From: Deinococcus aetherius
GTDB taxonomy: Bacteria > Deinococcota > Deinococci > Deinococcales > Deinococcaceae
Reading direction: 5' to 3'
NCBI RefSeq assembly: GCF_025997855.1
Contig: NZ_AP026561.1
Location: 310,001-374,000 of the forward strand
DNA: 64,000 nucleotides
Under the pieces are notes generated by a model. The model worked only from the letters and a program-made list of their open reading frames with translations, had not been told where the DNA came from and did not search any database. This document shows positions 19,862 through 29,101 of this stretch, one piece after another. Positions within the stretch are counted from its first letter, which is position 1, and each line of letters begins with the position of its first letter. The position numbers and the translations under genes were made by a program.

Positions 19862-21817
19862 ATGCGCATGAACCCCAAGGCGATCCCGGTGCCCGGCCTG
19901 ACCTGCTTGGGCCTGACCTGTCTGCTCGCGGCGTGCGGCGGAGGCGGGGGCGGCGGCACGACCCCCGGCACGGCGACAAGCTCCATCTCGGGCATCATCT
20001 CGTCGCCCGGGTCCCTGGGGAGCGCGGCGCTCGGCGGGGCGCTGCCCCACGCCGCCCCCCGGTGGTCGGGCCGGTGGTCGGGCGCCTCCTGGTGGACCGA
20101 CCCGGCGGCGGTGCGGGCGAAGCGGGAGGCGCGCGGGGTGGGCCCGGAGGGGATCATTCCCGGGGAGTTCATCGTGAAGCGGCGCGGGAGTCTCGGCGCG
20201 CAGGCGCTCGAACCCCTGCGGGTGGGGGACACCTCGCTGCGGCTGTCGCGGTCCCTCGGGCTGCCGGGCGTGGGGCTGTACCGGGTCACGGCAGGCGCGG
20301 GGACGGACGCCGCCGGGATCGTGCGGGAGCTGGCGGCGCGGGCCGACGTGGAGTACGCCGAGCCCAACCGCCTCCTGCACGCGCTGCGCACGCCCAACGA
20401 CACCTACTTCCCGTTCCAGTGGGACGCGCAGGCGATGCGGCTCCCGGCGGCGTGGGACCAGACGACCGGCAAGGCGGTGACGGTGGCGGTGGTGGACACG
20501 GGCATCGTGAACCACCCCGACCTCGCGGGCCGCCTCCTGCCGGGGCTCGACATGGTGCAGGACGTGGACAACGCGGGGGACGGCGACGGCATCGACGCGA
20601 ACCCCACCGACGAGGGCGGGGACACCGGCTACCACGGCACCCACGTCGCGGGCACCATCGCCGCCGCGAGCAACAACGGGGCCGGGGTCGCGGGCGTGAG
20701 CTGGGGCGCGAGGATCGTGCCCGTCCGCGTGCTGGGCACCTCGGGGGGCGGCACCCTCGACGACATCGTCGTCGGCACCTTCTGGGCGGCGGGCGGGCAG
20801 GTCGAGGGCCTGCCCGCCAACCCCAACCCGGCCAGGGTCGTCAACCTCAGCCTCGGCGGGCCGGGCCAGTGCAGCGACGTGCAGCGCGACCTCTTCAGGG
20901 CGCTCGCCGACAACGGCGTGGTCGCGGTCGTCGCTGCGGGCAACGACGACAAGGACGCGGGGGGCTACACTCCGGCGAGCTGCCCGAATGTGATCACGGT
21001 GGGCGCGGTCGGCCCCGACGGCAAGCGGGCGTACTACTCCAACTACGGCGCGCGGGTGGACGTGATGGCCCCGGGCGGCAACACCCGGCTCAAGCTCGAC
21101 ATCGGCGGCCAGAAGGTTCCCGGCGGCATCCTCAGCACCGTCGCCGCCGTGGAGGACGGCAAGCTCGTGGCGACCTACGACGTCTACGAGGGCACCTCGA
21201 TGGCCGCGCCCCACGTCGCCGGGCTGGTGGCGCTCATGAAGGGCGAGCAGCCGAACCTGACGACCGCGCAGACGCTCGCGCGGCTGAGGGCCACGAGCAC
21301 GCCGCTGAGTGGCGCGGACTGTGGGGTGGCCGGGGGCTGTGGCGCCGGGCTGGTGAACGCGGCGGCGGCCCTGAGCGGGTCCGGCACCCCCGCGCCAGCC
21401 CCCACTCCCCCGCCGACGCCGACCCCGGTGGGCGAGATCCAGACCCTCGTCGCCGCCTTCTACGTGCTGCCGAGCGGCTACGACGAGGACCGCAGCCGCG
21501 CCGCCCTGGTGAATCAGGAGACGCTGCGCAACAGCTACAAGCTGGGGGGGCTGGAGCCGGGCCGCTACAACGTGGCCGCGTGGCAGGACCTCGACGGCGA
21601 CGAGGAGGTGGACGACGGCGAACCCTTCGGCATCTACTTCGACCCCGTAAACAAGACTGCCAACGTGACCGTCGACAACGTCGCCCGCAACATCATCGGC
21701 ATCGACATCGACCTGGAGCCCTACCGCGCTACGAGTCAGGCGCAGAGGGCGGCCAGGGCTCCCGGCGCACAGGGAGCGCTCGCGGCGGCGGCGCAGGCCC
21801 GCGCGGCCTCCCGCTGA
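19862..21817 (+). CDS. S8 (subtilisin-like) serine protease, lipoprotein
   Basis: 651 aa from ATG 19862 (AAGGAAG box upstream). Signal peptide with lipobox LLAAC, a short Gly-rich spacer, then an inhibitor_I9-like propeptide (about 95-175, GEFIVKRRGSLG ... RADVEYAEPNRLLHAL). The catalytic domain has Asp in VAVVDTGIVNHPDL, His in GYHGTHVAGTI and Ser in EGTSMAAPHVAGL; the oxyanion Asn is in VAAGNDDKD. After a Pro/Thr linker a C-terminal domain of about 100 residues (AAFYVLPSGYDEDRS ... LEPGRYNVAAWQDLDGDEEV) resembles the small beta-sandwich found after Deinococcus subtilases. An extracellular protease for nutrition or envelope turnover. A CRP-type palindrome precedes it. Confidence 0.93.
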   Translation: MRMNPKAIPVPGLTCLGLTCLLAACGGGGGGGTTPGTATSSISGIISSPGSLGSAALGGALPHAAPRWSGRWSGASWWTDPAAVRAKREARGVGPEGIIPGEFIVKRRGSLGAQALEPLRVGDTSLRLSRSLGLPGVGLYRVTAGAGTDAAGIVRELAARADVEYAEPNRLLHALRTPNDTYFPFQWDAQAMRLPAAWDQTTGKAVTVAVVDTGIVNHPDLAGRLLPGLDMVQDVDNAGDGDGIDANPTDEGGDTGYHGTHVAGTIAAASNNGAGVAGVSWGARIVPVRVLGTSGGGTLDDIVVGTFWAAGGQVEGLPANPNPARVVNLSLGGPGQCSDVQRDLFRALADNGVVAVVAAGNDDKDAGGYTPASCPNVITVGAVGPDGKRAYYSNYGARVDVMAPGGNTRLKLDIGGQKVPGGILSTVAAVEDGKLVATYDVYEGTSMAAPHVAGLVALMKGEQPNLTTAQTLARLRATSTPLSGADCGVAGGCGAGLVNAAAALSGSGTPAPAPTPPPTPTPVGEIQTLVAAFYVLPSGYDEDRSRAALVNQETLRNSYKLGGLEPGRYNVAAWQDLDGDEEVDDGEPFGIYFDPVNKTANVTVDNVARNIIGIDIDLEPYRATSQAQRAARAPGAQGALAAAAQARAASR

Positions 21818-21833
21818 CCCTCCCCGCGCGCCC

Positions 21834-22505
21834 TCACCCCGTCCCCGGGTAGACCTCGGTCCGCAGACCGGGGAAGTCCCCCTCCAGCTCGCGCGCCAGT
21901 TGCCGCAGCCCCCACAACTCGGTGCGGCGGTGCCCGAGGGCGGCCACGCCGAGCCCCAGCGACCGGGCCGCCTCCTGCGCCGAGGGCCGCAACTGGCCCG
22001 TCAGGTAGACGTTCACCCCCAGGGAATGCGTCAGGCCCAGGAGGTCAGGGTTCATCGCGTTCATCAGGGCGACCCGCACGAAGGAGGTGTCCACGGGCGC
22101 CCACGAGCGGTCCTCTCCCCGCATCTCCTCCGTCAGCGCCCGGTGAAAGGCCCGCCACTCCTGTTCCGGCGGTGTGGCCGTCAGCCCCACCGGGCGCCCC
22201 TGCCAGAAGAGGGGCCGCACCTCCCGCCACCCCAGCCGCCCGACGAGGCGCAGATTGGGCCCGGTCGTGAGTTGCAGGTCGAAGCCGTCGTGCGCGTTCA
22301 GGACGCCCAGGGTTGGGAACGCCTCGCCCAGCCGCAGCGCCCGGTGGAGGAAGAGGGCGTCCACGTCGGGCCGCTGCGGCAGGTCGGCGGGTTCGAGCGC
22401 GAGCCCGAGGGCCGCCACCTCGGGGGGGCCGGGGCGGAAGAGGGGCCGGGGCTCGCCCAAGTGGACGTGCAGCCAGCGGGCGAGGTCGTCGAGGCGGGCG
22501 CTCAC
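21834..22505 (-). CDS. NIF3-like protein
   Basis: 223 aa from a GTG at 22505. The C-terminal half carries the NIF3/YbgI signature (NVYLTGQLRPSAQEAARSL, VAALGHRRTELWGLRQLA) and the N-terminal half a matching alpha/beta segment (VLNAHDGFDLQL). NIF3 proteins are widespread toroidal hexamers with a di-metal centre; some act as GTP cyclohydrolase I type 1b, but the physiological role is mostly unknown. The usual N-terminal HxxxD ligands are altered here (NAHDG is the closest), so metal binding may be reduced. Convergent with the protease gene (16 bp apart). Confidence 0.75.
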   Translation of the reverse strand: MSARLDDLARWLHVHLGEPRPLFRPGPPEVAALGLALEPADLPQRPDVDALFLHRALRLGEAFPTLGVLNAHDGFDLQLTTGPNLRLVGRLGWREVRPLFWQGRPVGLTATPPEQEWRAFHRALTEEMRGEDRSWAPVDTSFVRVALMNAMNPDLLGLTHSLGVNVYLTGQLRPSAQEAARSLGLGVAALGHRRTELWGLRQLARELEGDFPGLRTEVYPGTG

Positions 22506-22565
22506 CGGGCCAGCCTGCCGTGCGGGGGAGTCGGGCGCCGCGTGGAATGACCCAATGGGAGGTCC

Positions 22566-23090
22566 TCAGCCCGCCCCCGCCTGGAGCTGCTTGCGGTGGT
22601 GGTGGATGTGGAGGACCACCATCCGCACCCAGTCGAGCGCAGTGAGTTCGCCCAGGAAGGGGTGGAAGAAGCGCCGCTCAGGGTTCTCGGTGGCCTGCCC
22701 GGCACTTTGGAGCAGGGCCGCGCGGGAGGCCGCGTGCCGCTCGGCGAGGGCCTCCCACTCCTGCCCCGGTCCCGGTCGTAGGTTGGCAGGCGCCTGCCGT
22801 CTGCCGTCCACCAGTTCGCCCGGCACGGCGGGCACCGGGCGCAGCGGTCGGTCGGAAGTCAGCAGGGCCACGATGCGGGCGGTGCCCTCGTTCACCAGGA
22901 TGACGTGCTCGGCCTCCTGGGCGGCGGTCCAGGTGCGGCCCGGCAGCAGCTCGTGCCAGCGCCCCCGGGCCCCCTCCACGGCGGCCTCGAAGGCGTCGAG
23001 TTCGCGTTCCAGCCGGTGCCGGACCTCCTCGGGCGACGTGCCGAGGGCGCGCAGCATCGTCACCTGTTCCGCAGCTTGGGGATGGGTCAT
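22566..23090 (-). CDS. DinB-family protein
   Basis: 174 aa four-helix-bundle protein of the DinB/YfiT superfamily. Metal-ligand histidines are placed as expected: AEHVILVNEG in helix 2 and HIHHHRKQL near the C-terminus. The superfamily is enlarged in Deinococcus; members are damage-inducible or act as thiol transferases. It is leaderless: TAGACT (23096-23101, minus strand) lies five bases upstream of the ATG. It shares a 47-bp divergent intergenic region with the cation exchanger. Confidence 0.85.
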   Translation of the reverse strand: MTHPQAAEQVTMLRALGTSPEEVRHRLERELDAFEAAVEGARGRWHELLPGRTWTAAQEAEHVILVNEGTARIVALLTSDRPLRPVPAVPGELVDGRRQAPANLRPGPGQEWEALAERHAASRAALLQSAGQATENPERRFFHPFLGELTALDWVRMVVLHIHHHRKQLQAGAG

Positions 23091-23095
23091 AAGTC

Positions 23096-23131
23096 AGTCT
23101 AAGCCTGGCCCTTTCCGGCCCCCACTACACT
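23096..23131. promoter_or_regulatory. Divergent leaderless -10 boxes (DinB / cation exchanger)
   Basis: Minus-strand TAGACT (23096-23101) is five bases before the DinB ATG; plus-strand TACACT (23126-23131) is six bases before the exchanger ATG at 23138. Neither gene has a Shine-Dalgarno sequence, so both messages are probably leaderless. Confidence 0.65.
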
Positions 23132-23137
23132 CCCCCC

Positions 23138-24300
<1,163 letters not shown>

Positions 24301-24304
<4 letters not shown>

Positions 24305-25863
24305 AACTCAGGTTCCTCTCCGCCGCGCTGCTGCTGACCTCCGCCTCGGCCGCTCCCCTGACCGTCACCATCCTCCACACCGACGACCTGCACGGGCACG
24401 TCGATCCCGTGAAGGTCGGGCAGGGCACCTACGGCGGCTACGCCCGGCAGACGGCGCTCGTTCGCCGGTACGCGGCGCAGGACCCCAACCCGCTCGTGCT
24501 CTCGGGCGGCGACACCTTCCAGGGCACCCTGTACTACAACGTCTACCAGGGCCTCGCCGACGTGCTCTTTATGAACTACCAGGGCTATCAGGCGATGGCG
24601 GTGGGCAACCACGAGTTCGACAACGGCCCCGAGGCGCTGGCCCGCTTCGCCCAGAAGGCGCAGTTTCCCCTCCTCGCCTCCAACCTCGACCTCAGCGCCG
24701 AGCCGCTGCTGCGTGACCTCGTCAAGCCGTACGCGGTCCTGAGCGTGGGCGGGCAGAAGGTCGGCGTGATCGGCGCAGTGACGCCCGACCTGCCCCTGAT
24801 CTCCTCGCCGGGGCCGAACGTGAAGATGGTCGAACTGGCCCAGAGCCTGAACGCCAGCGTGAAGGCCCTCCAGGGCCAGGGCATCGACAAGATCATCCTC
24901 GTCTCGCACCTCGGGTACACGCTGGAGCAGGAGGTGGCGAAGACGGTGCCCGGGATCGACGTGATCGTGGGCGGCCACTCCCACACCTTGCTCGGCACCT
25001 TCGACAACAAGGACTTTCCGCCGAGCGAGGGGCCCTACCCCACCATCGTCCAGAACCCTGACGGCAACCGTACCCTGCTGGTGGCTGCCTGGGAGTGGGG
25101 CAAGGTGCTCGGGCGCCTGAAGGTCACCTTCAACGACGCCGGGGCGGTCGAGAGTTACGAGGGCCAGCCTATCGTCGTGTCCGCCGACCTGCCGGAAGAC
25201 CCCACCGCGCGGCGGATGATCGACACCCTGGCCGTGCCCATCGCCGCCCTGCGCCAGCAGGTCGTGGGGAACACCACGGGCGGCCTGAACGGCGCCCGCG
25301 AGATCGTCCGCCGCCGCGAGAGCACGATGGCGAACGTCCTCGCCGACGCGGCCCTCGACGCGGCGCAGAAGGCGGGGGCGACCATCGCCTTCGTGAACGG
25401 GGGAGGCGTGCGCTCCAGCATCGACGCGGGCCCGATCACCTTCGAGGAGGCGATCACCGTGCAGCCCTTCGGGAACACGCTGACGGTCCTCGACCTGACG
25501 GGCGCGGAGATCAGGCAGGCGCTGGAGCACGGGGTCGCCACCTGGAGCGAGAACAAGGGCCAGTTCCTGCACGTCTCCAGGGGCATGAGCTACACCTTCG
25601 ACCCCACGCGCCCCGCCGGGAGCCGCGTCACCGCCGTCACCCTGAACGGCCAGCCCCTCGACGACGCGAAGACGTACACCGTCGCCATGAACACCTTCAC
25701 CGCGCAGGGCGGCGACGGCTTCGACGTGTTCAAGAACGCGAAGGGCCGCCGCATCGACACGGGCACGCTCGACATCGACATCCTGGTGAACTACCTCCGC
25801 GCCCGCCCCACCACCGACGCGCAGAACGAGGGGCGCATCGTGATTCAGAACGAGCCGAAGTAA
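24301..25863 (+). CDS. Exported 5'-nucleotidase / UDP-sugar hydrolase family metallophosphoesterase
   Basis: 520 aa from the ATG overlapping the exchanger stop. Signal peptide [18 protein letters not shown]. The N-terminal metallophosphoesterase domain has the metal motifs [33 protein letters not shown] and [10 protein letters not shown]. The C-terminal 5_nucleotid_C domain binds the nucleotide ([36 protein letters not shown]). It dephosphorylates extracellular nucleotides to recover phosphate and nucleosides. The enzymes need divalent metal, which fits co-transcription with a cation exchanger. A strong bidirectional terminator follows. Confidence 0.93.
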
Positions 25864-25887
25864 GGCGGTCGGGCTCGACAACGGCGA

Positions 25888-25921
25888 GAGGGACGCGGGC
25901 GCTGTACACCCCGCGTCCCTC
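25888..25921. terminator. Bidirectional terminator hairpin
   Basis: GAGGGACGCGGG (25888-25899) and CCCGCGTCCCTC (25910-25921) form a perfect 12-bp stem with a 10-nt loop between the convergent nucleotidase and TetR genes. Confidence 0.8.
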
Positions 25922-25939
25922 CCCTTGTGGAGCCGGGCC

Positions 25940-26494
25940 CTACGCCCTCGCCCCGCCGAACTGCGGTGCCCCCGCCCGCAGCCGCGCGACGCTCTGCCGG
26001 AAGAACTCCGGGTCGTTCAGCGCGCGGGCCACGGTATACGCCCCCTGGACGGCGGCGAACAGGTCGTCTCCAGCCGACGGCGGCAACCCGAGGAGGACCG
26101 TCCTCTGCCGCAGGGCGTCCAGGTAGAGCCCGACCGTCCGCCCGGCCCGCGCCGCCGCCGGGTCCCCCAGGGCACGGAGTTCGCCCGCCAGCGTGCCGAA
26201 GGGGCACCCGAACTGCGCCGCGCCCCCGGGGTCGGCGAGCAGCCAGTCGAAGTACGCCTCGAACCACGCGCGGGAGGGCAGGGGAGAGAGCCGGGCGAGC
26301 AGGTCGAGCAACTCGGCTTCGCAGGCGTCGAGCGCGGCGCGCACGAGGTCGTCGCGCGTCTTGAAGTAGTAGTACATGTTCCCCAGGGGAACGCCCGCCG
26401 CCTCGGCCACGTCCTTGAGGGTCGTGCCCGCCACGCCGTTCGCGCGGTAGAGCCGCAGCGCCACGGCCACGATCTGTTCCCGTCTGCTCGGCAT
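25940..26494 (-). CDS. TetR-family transcriptional regulator
   Basis: 184 aa. N-terminal HTH (RREQIVAVALRLYRANGVAGTTLKDVAEAAGVPLGNMYYYFKTR; recognition helix around residues 36-46) and a C-terminal TetR_C ligand domain of the YxaF/LmrA-like type (FEAYFDWLLADPGG, FGCPFGTLAGEL). It is divergent from an exported alpha/beta-hydrolase with a 22-bp inverted repeat between the two, so the hydrolase is its probable target. The inducer is unknown, most likely a small hydrophobic compound. Confidence 0.9.
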   Translation of the reverse strand: MPSRREQIVAVALRLYRANGVAGTTLKDVAEAAGVPLGNMYYYFKTRDDLVRAALDACEAELLDLLARLSPLPSRAWFEAYFDWLLADPGGAAQFGCPFGTLAGELRALGDPAAARAGRTVGLYLDALRQRTVLLGLPPSAGDDLFAAVQGAYTVARALNDPEFFRQSVARLRAGAPQFGGARA

Positions 26495-26561
26495 CCCTCA
26501 CCCCCGGGGTCAAGATGCCATGAAGTCCGCCCGCACTTTGCGAGGCACCTCCACCTCTACG

Positions 26562-26583
26562 CTCAGTTGGAAAGCTGACTGAG
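26562..26583. promoter_or_regulatory. Candidate TetR operator
   Basis: CTCAGT (26562-26567) and ACTGAG (26578-26583) are perfect inverted arms separated by 10 bp, centred between the divergent TetR and hydrolase genes, 70 bp before the hydrolase ATG. Confidence 0.55.
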
Positions 26584-26652
26584 TTGGGCTCCGGTCGTCT
26601 GTGCGGTCCGGTCGTCCCCGTTTTCCGCCCTCTTCCCGAAAGCAGGTCCTTC

Positions 26653-27552
26653 ATGTCTCAGCACCCCCGCCGTCCGCTCCTCCTCGCCGCCCTGACCGCT
26701 GGCCTGCTCGGCTCCGCCCTCGCGGGGGGCAGTGCCGGGGCGGCCCCGCAGATGGGCGACCTCGACGTGAACGGCGCCCGCATCCACTACGTCAGCGTGG
26801 GGCAGGGCACCCCGATGCTCCTGCTCCACGGCTACCCCCTCAGCGGCGAACTCTTCGCCCGCAACCGGGACGCGCTGGCCGCCGCCGGGTACCGCGTGAT
26901 CACCATCGACCACCGGGGCTACGGCCGCAGCACCGCGCCCGCCTCGGACCCCGGCAGCCTGGCGACGTACGCGCAGGACGCCCTCGCCGTCATGGACCGG
27001 CTCGGCGTGCAGAAGGCGATCATCGGCGGCATGAGCATGGGTGGGCCCATCGTCTTCGAGATGTACCGCCGCGCGCCTGACCGCTTCCTGGGCATGGTCC
27101 TGATCGACACCATCGCCAACCCGGCGGGGATTCCCGAGCAGTACCTGTGGAGGGGGATGGCGCAGGAGGCGCAGACGAACGGCCCGCAGGCGCTGGTCAA
27201 CGACCTGCTCAAGGACATGCTGACCGGGCAGACGCGCCTGAACAGACCCGCCGACGAGACGTTCCTCTCGAACATCGTCAAGCAGGCCAGCGTGGCGGCG
27301 GACGTGGCGGGCGCGAACGTGCTGGCGACGAGGCCCGACTCCATCCCCACCCTCAAGACCATCACCGTGCCGACCCTGATCCTGGTCGGTCGGGAGGACA
27401 CGGTGTACCCGCCCGTCTTCTCGATGAAGATGCAGCAGAACATCCCGGGCTCCAAGCTCGTGATCATCCCCGGGGCCGCCCACGCCGCGATCTTCGAGAA
27501 GGCCGACGCCGCCAACGCGGCGATCCTCGACTGGGCCCGCACGGTCCGCTGA
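26653..27552 (+). CDS. Exported alpha/beta-hydrolase
   Basis: 299 aa from ATG 26653 with a signal peptide (RRPLLLAALTAGLLGSALAGG). Alpha/beta-hydrolase fold: oxyanion LLLHGYPLSG, nucleophile Ser in GGMSMGGP, acid Asp in LVGREDTVYP and His in GAAHAAIFE. The sequence resembles the haloperoxidase/esterase-like branch (chloride peroxidase or lactonase relatives) with a cap domain at about 150-220. Substrate unknown. Control by the divergent TetR regulator is likely. Terminated by a strong hairpin shared with the convergent CDF gene. Confidence 0.9.
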   Translation: MSQHPRRPLLLAALTAGLLGSALAGGSAGAAPQMGDLDVNGARIHYVSVGQGTPMLLLHGYPLSGELFARNRDALAAAGYRVITIDHRGYGRSTAPASDPGSLATYAQDALAVMDRLGVQKAIIGGMSMGGPIVFEMYRRAPDRFLGMVLIDTIANPAGIPEQYLWRGMAQEAQTNGPQALVNDLLKDMLTGQTRLNRPADETFLSNIVKQASVAADVAGANVLATRPDSIPTLKTITVPTLILVGREDTVYPPVFSMKMQQNIPGSKLVIIPGAAHAAIFEKADAANAAILDWARTVR

Positions 27553-27565
27553 CCGGAGGGAACGC

Positions 27566-27604
27566 AGAGGGCGCACTCGGACGGAATTGTCCGGTGCGCC
27601 CTCT
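27566..27604. terminator. Bidirectional terminator hairpin
   Basis: AGAGGGCGCAC (27566-27576) and GTGCGCCCTCT (27594-27604) form a perfect 11-bp stem with an inner CGGAC/GTCCG stem, between convergent genes ending at 27552 and 27617. Confidence 0.85.
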
Positions 27605-27616
27605 TCCGTCCCGCCT

Positions 27617-28543
27617 TCACACCACGTCGTCGCTCACCAGATGGCAGGCGTCCGCGCGGCGCTCGACCTGCACGGTCACGTGCTCGATCCCGAAGCTGCC
27701 TTCGAGGTCGTGCTGGAGGCGGGTGTAGAACGCGTCGTCCGGCACTCCCCCGGGCATGACGAGGTGGGCGGTCAGCGCCGTCTCGGTCGTGCTCATGCCC
27801 CAGACGTGCAGGTCGTGGACCGCCGCCACACCGGGCAGGCCCTCCAGGTACGTCCGCACCGCCCCCGGGTCCACATTCTCCGGCACCGCGTCGAGGGCGA
27901 GGTTCAGCGAATCCCGCAGCAGCCCCCAGGTCCCCAGCGTGATCACGACCGCCACGACGATGCTCACCAGGGGGTCGAGCCACCGCCAGCCCGTCAGGAG
28001 GATCAGGCCCCCGGCGACCACCACCCCGAGGGAGACCAGGGCGTCGGCGAGCATGTGCTGGAAGGCTCCCCGCAGGTTGAGGTCGTCCTTGCTCCCCGAG
28101 GCGAAGAGGTACGCGGTGACCCCGTTGACCAGGATGCCGACGGCGGCGACCGCGATCACCGTCCCCCCCTCGACCGGCCGGGGATCACCCAGGCGCCGCA
28201 CGGCCTCCAGCAGGATCGCGCCCACCGCCACGAGGAGGAGCACCGCGTTCGCCAGCGAGGCGAGGATGGTGCCCCGCCGCAGTCCGTAGGTGTGGCGCAC
28301 ACTCGGCCTGCGCCGCGCGAGGAGGTACGCGCCCCAGGCGAGGAGGAGCCCCAGCACGTCCGAGGCGTTGTGCCCGGCGTCCGCCACCAGGGCGAGCGAG
28401 CGCGAGAGCACCCCGTAGACGAGTTCGACCGCCACGAAGCCGACGTTGAGGAGGATGCCCAGGGCGAAGGCGCGGCCGTAGTTCGCGGGGGCGTGCGAGT
28501 GCCCGTGGGCATGACCGTGGTCGTGGCCGTGCGTGTGGGCCAT
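27617..28543 (-). CDS. Cation diffusion facilitator (Zn2+/Cd2+/Co2+ efflux)
   Basis: 308 aa. His-rich N-terminus (HTHGHDHGHAHGHSH), six membrane helices and a cytoplasmic CTD. The metal site is visible: LVADAGHNASDV in helix 2 and HMLADALVSLGVV in helix 5 give the HD-HD ligands typical of the Zn/Cd exporters ZitB/CzcD. The gene is third in an operon behind a P-type ATPase and a DUF421 protein (7-8 bp gaps), consistent with joint heavy-metal export. Confidence 0.93.
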   Translation of the reverse strand: MAHTHGHDHGHAHGHSHAPANYGRAFALGILLNVGFVAVELVYGVLSRSLALVADAGHNASDVLGLLLAWGAYLLARRRPSVRHTYGLRRGTILASLANAVLLLVAVGAILLEAVRRLGDPRPVEGGTVIAVAAVGILVNGVTAYLFASGSKDDLNLRGAFQHMLADALVSLGVVVAGGLILLTGWRWLDPLVSIVVAVVITLGTWGLLRDSLNLALDAVPENVDPGAVRTYLEGLPGVAAVHDLHVWGMSTTETALTAHLVMPGGVPDDAFYTRLQHDLEGSFGIEHVTVQVERRADACHLVSDDVV

Positions 28544-28550
28544 CTTCCCC

Positions 28551-29093
28551 TCACCCCGCCCGTCGGGGAAAGGTGCCGGGCCGCCCCTCGCCCTCGCCCG
28601 TCATGACCGAGACGGTGCCGCCCGACTCCAGGACGGCGAGGCGAACCCGGGTCACGTCGTCCACCCCCTGACGGCGCAGTTGCTGCTCCAGGGACTGCCG
28701 CGAGACCCGCACCCGGCGCATCGCCTCCTCCCGGAGCCGTCCGTGCTCGATCAGCACGACGGGCGGGTTGTCCACGAGGTCGTGAAAACGGGCGAAGCGG
28801 GCGCTGAGCCAGGACGTGAGCCCCTGGAGGAGGGCGAGGCACAGCAGGGCGAGGGCCCCCTCCGCGAGGTTGCGGCCCATGATCGAGCTGGCGACCAGGG
28901 ACCCCGCCGCCACGTTGATCAGGAAGTCGAAGGACGTGAAGGACGCGAAGGTGCGCGAGCCGAAGGAGCGGGCGATGAGGACCGCCAGGGCGTACAGGAG
29001 CAGCACGGAGAGGATCACGCGGACGAGAAACTCCGCCGACCAGCCACCCTGTGGCGTGAGGATGTCCCGCAGGACCGAGAGCAACACGTCCAT
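28551..29093 (-). CDS. DUF421 (YetF-like) membrane protein
   Basis: 180 aa from ATG 29093, a start that places the three N-terminal membrane helices in the usual position (VRVILSVLLLYALAVLIARS, FDFLINVAAGSLVASSIM, LALLCLALLQGLTSWL). The soluble C-terminus has the YetF/YrbG-type stretch DNPPVVLIEHGRLREEAMR. Members sit in the cytoplasmic membrane; their role is unclear, with links to spore and stress physiology in Bacillus. It lies between a metal P-type ATPase and a CDF transporter with gaps of 8 and 7 bp, so a part in metal handling or membrane stress is possible. Confidence 0.85.
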   Translation of the reverse strand: MDVLLSVLRDILTPQGGWSAEFLVRVILSVLLLYALAVLIARSFGSRTFASFTSFDFLINVAAGSLVASSIMGRNLAEGALALLCLALLQGLTSWLSARFARFHDLVDNPPVVLIEHGRLREEAMRRVRVSRQSLEQQLRRQGVDDVTRVRLAVLESGGTVSVMTGEGEGRPGTFPRRAG

Positions 29094-29101
29094 GCCCCAC
29101 C

